From positions 1 through 64,000 of the forward strand of contig DAHVDE010000085.1 of the NCBI GenBank assembly GCA_027313705.1: a DNA stretch of 64,000 bases. Reading direction: 5' to 3'. The translations under genes and the position numbers were made by a program. Numbering within the stretch: position 1 is the first letter of the stretch; the number at the start of each line of letters is the position of its first letter. Under the pieces are notes generated by a model. It ran no database searches. It saw only the letters and a program-made list of their open reading frames with translations, and had not been told where the DNA came from. Positions 60,760-64,000 of this stretch are shown here, piece by piece. The DNA comes from Actinomycetota bacterium (GTDB lineage Bacteria > Actinomycetota > Actinomycetes > Streptosporangiales > Streptosporangiaceae).

Positions 60760-61070
60760 CGCCGGGTCAGGTGCGCAGATACGAACCCTGGCACCCGAGG
60801 CGCGCCCGCCACATACCAGCAGATCGCCACCCAGGGCACGGCTGACACCGAGTACTCGATCCACCGCGCGTAGTTCGCCCGCCGCTCCAGGCTGGTCTCA
60901 TACCAGCGGTGCACGCCAGGTGCGGCGGCCAGCAGATGGTCGGCTATCGCCAGCGGCAAGAACACCGCCACCGCCGGGCCGATCGCCAGCCGGAACAGCA
61001 CCTCGCTGGGCGGTTCACCGGTGCTCAGGCTGGCGCCATTTCCCCCCGTCATGGCACTCACGACGGTCAC
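60756..61070 (-). pseudogene. Internally deleted heliorhodopsin
   Basis: 104 residues. FRLAIGPAVAVFLPLAIADHLLAA resembles helix B, WYETSLERRANYARWIEYSVS is the helix B-C loop and start of helix C of heliorhodopsins, and directly after it VPWVAICWYVAGAPRVPGFV matches the middle of helix E and its loop. In a complete protein (for example 48C12) these parts are separated by about 65 residues, so helices C-end, D and E-start are lost in frame. Helix A and helices F-G, with the retinal lysine, are missing too. It therefore cannot bind retinal. The stop overlaps the next start (ATGA), so the 3' junction is preserved as a coupling site. Confidence 0.75.
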
Positions 61071-61241
61071 TTACCCATCAGTTCAGTCGCGCATGCGTGC
61101 GGTCAATGACCTGCCCGGGCGGGCAATCGCGTGGGTGAACTTGCGGGCAGTCGCGTGTGGCTATCAGCCATCTGGGCGGCGAAGGTTGAGAACGCGACGG
61201 CGACCACGCCGTCGCGGCCCAGGGGTGAAAGGAATAACCCA

Positions 61242-61919
61242 GTGAATGCAGCCAGAATCAGGGCCATCAAAGCGCGTGGCCTATTCACGCGCCGCCGGGC
61301 AAGGATCATGCTCGGTGTAGCTGGTGCGATTGTCGTCGCATCGGTGACCACGGGCGCTTCGCTCGCATCAGCGGCAACTCAATCGGTTGCGAGTCCTGCC
61401 GCTGCGCCCAAAGTCGACGTCGTAGGAGTCGGCCAGATCACTTGCAAGGCGGCGACCGGCGAGGTCGGATACTCGCCAGCGTCGAAGATACAAGCACCTG
61501 AGCAGCAGGGGCCTTTGACCATTAGCATCTGGTTCCAGGCAACGGGCTGCGCGGCGGCGGCGACGGGAGCCGCTGCCAGGCCAGTACCCCAGACGGTGGT
61601 CGGCGCCATCAGCTTCACGATGCCGAACGGCTGTCCGCTAGACGGCTGGATGGGCCAGGGGACTTTGAACCTCGCCTACAACTTCCCGCCCGTGCCAGGT
61701 CCGGTAATGATCGACCCTAGCGTGGCGTCGGCGACCGTCTCGAACTACGGTACGACGCCGTTCTGGACGATTCGCGGGCAAGTGGTGGCGGGTTCTTATC
61801 CGAGCACGAACCTCGTGATCGTTTTGAAGCCTGAAGTCATCGGCGCGCAGAACTGCAGGTCCGGTATTACGTCAGAGTGGATTACCAGGGCTCGTGCCCC
61901 GTTTGTGAGCCACATCTAG
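61242..61919 (+). CDS. Secreted hypothetical protein
   Basis: 225 residues from GTG 61242 (GAAAGGA upstream). The N-terminus is strongly basic (RIRAIKARGLFTRRRARI), followed by MLGVAGAIVVASVTTGASLA and an AxA cleavage site near residue 48 (SAATQS). The mature part is beta-rich: VDVVGVGQITCKAATGEVGYSP, LTISIWFQATGC, AISFTMPNGCPLDGWMGQG and YGTTPFWTIRGQVV, with four cysteines probably in disulfides. No domain recognised; similar short secreted proteins occur in many Streptosporangiales. A bidirectional terminator follows. Confidence 0.8.
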   Translation: MNAARIRAIKARGLFTRRRARIMLGVAGAIVVASVTTGASLASAATQSVASPAAAPKVDVVGVGQITCKAATGEVGYSPASKIQAPEQQGPLTISIWFQATGCAAAATGAAARPVPQTVVGAISFTMPNGCPLDGWMGQGTLNLAYNFPPVPGPVMIDPSVASATVSNYGTTPFWTIRGQVVAGSYPSTNLVIVLKPEVIGAQNCRSGITSEWITRARAPFVSHI

Positions 61920-61935
61920 TCCTTGGCGGCGCCGG

Positions 61936-61969
61936 GGGCGGGAGGTGCGCGAGTCGTCATCTCCCGCCC
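61936..61969. terminator. Bidirectional terminator hairpin
   Basis: GGGCGGGAG (61936-61944) and CTCCCGCCC (61961-61969) form a 9-bp GC stem between two convergent genes, 17 nt after one stop and 20 nt before the other. Confidence 0.7.
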
Positions 61970-61988
61970 TGCATTCGCGGTCCACCTG

Positions 61989-63191
61989 CTAGTGGTAGGG
62001 CGTCCCGCACTGCGGGTGCGCGTTCGGAATGTCGCCCAGGGCCATTGAACTGCCAAGGGCAAGGAAGCCGTACGCCACGATGTCGGCTTTTGCCCTCGGG
62101 CTTGAGCAAAGCCACCCTGACTTCTTCCCTCCTGCCGTGCCGAAGAATGGCTCAAGGTAGGCAGGGATGTGGCCTGGAGTCCGGGCTCGCCGCACCGCAA
62201 GGTAGACAAGCCGCTGGAATGCGCGAATGAATCTCGGGTTGATCCTGCATGACGTGCACGAGGACTTCGGCAGCGGCCATGGCAGCGTGGGTTCGCTGCC
62301 GCCGATCTCGCGGATAGCCAGCACGCCATGCTCGTCGCAGCCATAGAGGTTTTGCGACGCGGTGGGTTCGCAGGCAGGGTTGCCTGTGCAGGACGAGAGG
62401 ATGCACCGCGCGTCCCTGAATACCTGAGCCAGGTAGTCGGCGACGGAGTAAGGGAAGATCGCTCCAGGACTGTCGAGCACAGGATTGATGCCCTGATTGC
62501 CTTGCAGCGCGTTGCCCTCGTCGCTGACACACTTGCCGGGCTTGGCCAGGCCTAGCGCGGCAAGCCAGAAAACCCTGGTGCCCGACGACGTTTGCGGCAG
62601 GAATGCCTTGATCGGTCCTGGTCGCCCGCCTACTTCGGCCCAGTTAGTAAATTTGCACAGATAAATGCCCTTGAGCTGGGAAAGGGAAAGGCTAGCTGGC
62701 GCGTCCGTACCGCCATTGGCGGCCGCGCGGGATGCCCAGGTGACCGCGTCGCGCGCTAGCGGAAGGTAGCAGATGCGGCTGACGGCGCACGGCGGGCGAC
62801 GGCCGGCTGGCGCGATCGACGAGCCGGCATAGTCAACGCAATGGACGCGATGGTCAGACGGCTGGGTGGCATCGGCCATCAGCGTCGCGATGTCCGCCAG
62901 CGAGCCGTCCGGGCGCGAGATGGCCAGGCAACTCGCCTTGGTCGTGATCAGGCCGCCGGCCGGGCCGGTGGCATCCCAGCTATAGAGCAGTGATGCGGCA
63001 TGCTGATGTGCCTTACCGTAGTCGAAGGAGAACTGGTCGAGCAGGTATCCGACCGTGCCTGAACCCACGCCCACCACGTCGCCGCTCCTGGGCGTGACAC
63101 CCTTCGGCGGGTCAGCGAGCACCTGGTTAGCGGATGCCGCGATCAAGGCCAGGGTCGCGCAGCCTGCCAGCAGCCTGCTGACTATGCTCAT
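61989..63191 (-). CDS. PstS-like substrate-binding protein, secreted
   Basis: 400 residues from ATG 63191 (GGTGGAAAA upstream). Signal peptide SRLLAGCATLALIAASANQVLA, cut before DPPKG. PstS-like features are VVGVGSGTVGYLLDQF (phosphate-binding S/T-G loop), ISRPDGSLAD, LPLARDAVTWA, SLSQLKGIYLCKFTNWAEVGG and FLPQTSSGTRVFWLAALG. The extra cysteines and a C-terminal 100 residues with GHIPAYLEPFFG set it apart from the transporter subunit. No pst ABC genes follow, so it may be an orphan surface protein. Confidence 0.8.
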   Translation of the reverse strand: MSIVSRLLAGCATLALIAASANQVLADPPKGVTPRSGDVVGVGSGTVGYLLDQFSFDYGKAHQHAASLLYSWDATGPAGGLITTKASCLAISRPDGSLADIATLMADATQPSDHRVHCVDYAGSSIAPAGRRPPCAVSRICYLPLARDAVTWASRAAANGGTDAPASLSLSQLKGIYLCKFTNWAEVGGRPGPIKAFLPQTSSGTRVFWLAALGLAKPGKCVSDEGNALQGNQGINPVLDSPGAIFPYSVADYLAQVFRDARCILSSCTGNPACEPTASQNLYGCDEHGVLAIREIGGSEPTLPWPLPKSSCTSCRINPRFIRAFQRLVYLAVRRARTPGHIPAYLEPFFGTAGGKKSGWLCSSPRAKADIVAYGFLALGSSMALGDIPNAHPQCGTPYH

Positions 63192-63404
63192 TTTTCCACC
63201 ATCCTGGTGAAATGGCGTTGCCGGACGATGACGTTTTCCGTCCGATACGGCCAAGCTTGGTCGCACTATCCCGCCTGCGCAATGGTCGGCTATCGCCATT
63301 TACTGAATGAATCACCTAGGCGCTAGCGGCCACTGGCTGCGTACGCTTGCAGAGACGGACACCGGGGTAATGCGGCCCCGGAGCGGCGAGAGAGCGGTGG
63401 CACA

Positions 63405-64000
63405 GTGACCGGTCAGCCCGCATCGGACTTCGGTGAGTTGCTGCGCGGGCTGCGGAAGGAAGCCAGGCTGACCCAAGAGGAACTGGCCGAGGAAGCCGCT
63501 GTCAGCCTAAGGACGATCCAGGATCTGGAAGAGCGGCGCCATCGGACAGCGCACAAGTCCACAGCCGAGAAACTGGCTGCCGCCCTGAGCCTGACCGGGC
63601 AGATGAGCATGCTGTTCGTCAAGGCCGCTGCGGGGCGTGCGACGGCCGGGGAAGTCCTGACCGCTGGACAAGCCGGCAGGCCGGCAGCCGGCCAGGCGGC
63701 CGCGAGCTTCGGTCCGCCCGCTTCCGTCCCCGTGCCCAGGGAATTGCCAGCGGACGTGGCTGCCTTTACCGGGCGCGCCAGCGAACTGGCCGCACTCGAC
63801 GGTTTGCTTGCCGCAGCGAGCGCGACGGCTAGAACGCCAGGTCCGCTAGTGATCTCGGCGGTGTCGGGCACGGCAGGGGCGGGCAAGACCGCCCTTGCCG
63901 TGCATTGGGCGCACCGGATGGCCATGCACTTCCCTGATGGTCAGCTCTATGTCAATCTGCGCGGCTACGACCCGGCACAACCGGTGCAGCCGCAGGAGGC
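63405..64000 (+). CDS. XRE-HTH STAND regulator (NB-ARC), partial at window edge
   Basis: Begins at GTG 63405 and stays open to the end of the window (198 codons). The N-terminal Cro-like HTH reads FGELLRGLRKEARLTQEEL, then VSLRTIQDLEERR. After a linker comes DVAAFTGRASELAALDGLL and a P-loop VSGTAGAGKTALAVHWA around residue 153, followed by HFPDGQLYVNLRGYDP, which is diagnostic of actinobacterial NB-ARC STAND regulators. These usually continue with TPR repeats and reach 700-900 residues. They control secondary metabolism or conflict systems by ATP-dependent oligomerisation. Confidence 0.88.
   Translation, partial: MTGQPASDFGELLRGLRKEARLTQEELAEEAAVSLRTIQDLEERRHRTAHKSTAEKLAAALSLTGQMSMLFVKAAAGRATAGEVLTAGQAGRPAAGQAAASFGPPASVPVPRELPADVAAFTGRASELAALDGLLAAASATARTPGPLVISAVSGTAGAGKTALAVHWAHRMAMHFPDGQLYVNLRGYDPAQPVQPQE

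Noticed and set aside
1-64000. CRISPR array, tRNA or rRNA genes
   Set aside because: I looked for regularly spaced repeats, cloverleaf-like stretches ending in CCA and rRNA motifs and saw none; an automated scan would be needed to exclude them fully.

Overview
The window is high-GC DNA with frequent GTG/TTG starts, a LitR/CarH-type B12 regulator, an HspR-type operon and a STAND regulator. This points to a soil actinomycete of the Streptosporangiales/Streptomyces kind; I cannot place it lower. Much of the left two thirds is accessory DNA: broken insertion sequences, toxin-antitoxin modules, restriction-modification remnants, a plasmid/ICE-like replication block and many frameshifted genes. The right third looks more like stable chromosome.

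Layout. 0-4.3 kb: remnant of a biosynthetic locus (two ATP-grasp genes, a VOC protein, a PLP aminotransferase and an AlkD-type DNA glycosylase), bounded by a recombinase fragment and an IS110 fragment. 4.3-10.9 kb: mobile-element graveyard with an XRE-ImmA-PIN module broken by an IS, a YefM-YoeB pair, two IS110 halves (one with a structured leader that may encode a bridge RNA) and a broken helicase/methylase. 10.9-17.5 kb: a minus-strand run of seven genes: XRE regulator, M20 hydrolase, radical SAM enzyme, DPPW methyltransferase/BpsA-like protein, ASCH protein, P-loop kinase and Nudix hydrolase. The last five are almost all start-stop overlapped and look like a modified-nucleotide pathway. 17.6-21.3 kb: a frameshifted gene, a kinase, IS21 and HsdM fragments, a GntR regulator and a VapBC-like pair.

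21.6-32.4 kb: a complete defence locus with two MORC/MutL-like GHKL ATPases, a C5-cytosine methyltransferase fused to a MutY/EndoIII-like domain, a Z1 helicase, a PD-(D/E)XK nuclease and an AIPR protein. 32.4-38.9 kb: replication/partition module of an integrated plasmid (DUF932, ParB-like, prim-pol, SSB). The DUF932 and ssb genes share a roughly 200-nt conserved leader with a long hairpin. 38.9-43.5 kb: scattered genes and remnants. 44-45.4 kb: hsp20, J-protein and hspR-like heat-shock genes. 45.4-51.3 kb: light-responsive lipid cluster (SDR, SRPBCC, LitR/CarH, FAD oxidoreductase, DUF1365, CFA-type methyltransferase). An SDR/DUF2867 gene and an internally deleted heliorhodopsin at 59.2-61.1 kb may belong to the same programme. 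52.9-57.5 kb: three translationally coupled oxidative genes ending in a HAD-P450 fusion. 57.7-64 kb: DEAD-box helicase, secreted proteins, a PstS-like protein and a STAND regulator cut by the window edge.

Several genes carry one or two frameshifts, sometimes compensating, so either decay or uncorrected indels in the assembly must be kept in mind throughout.
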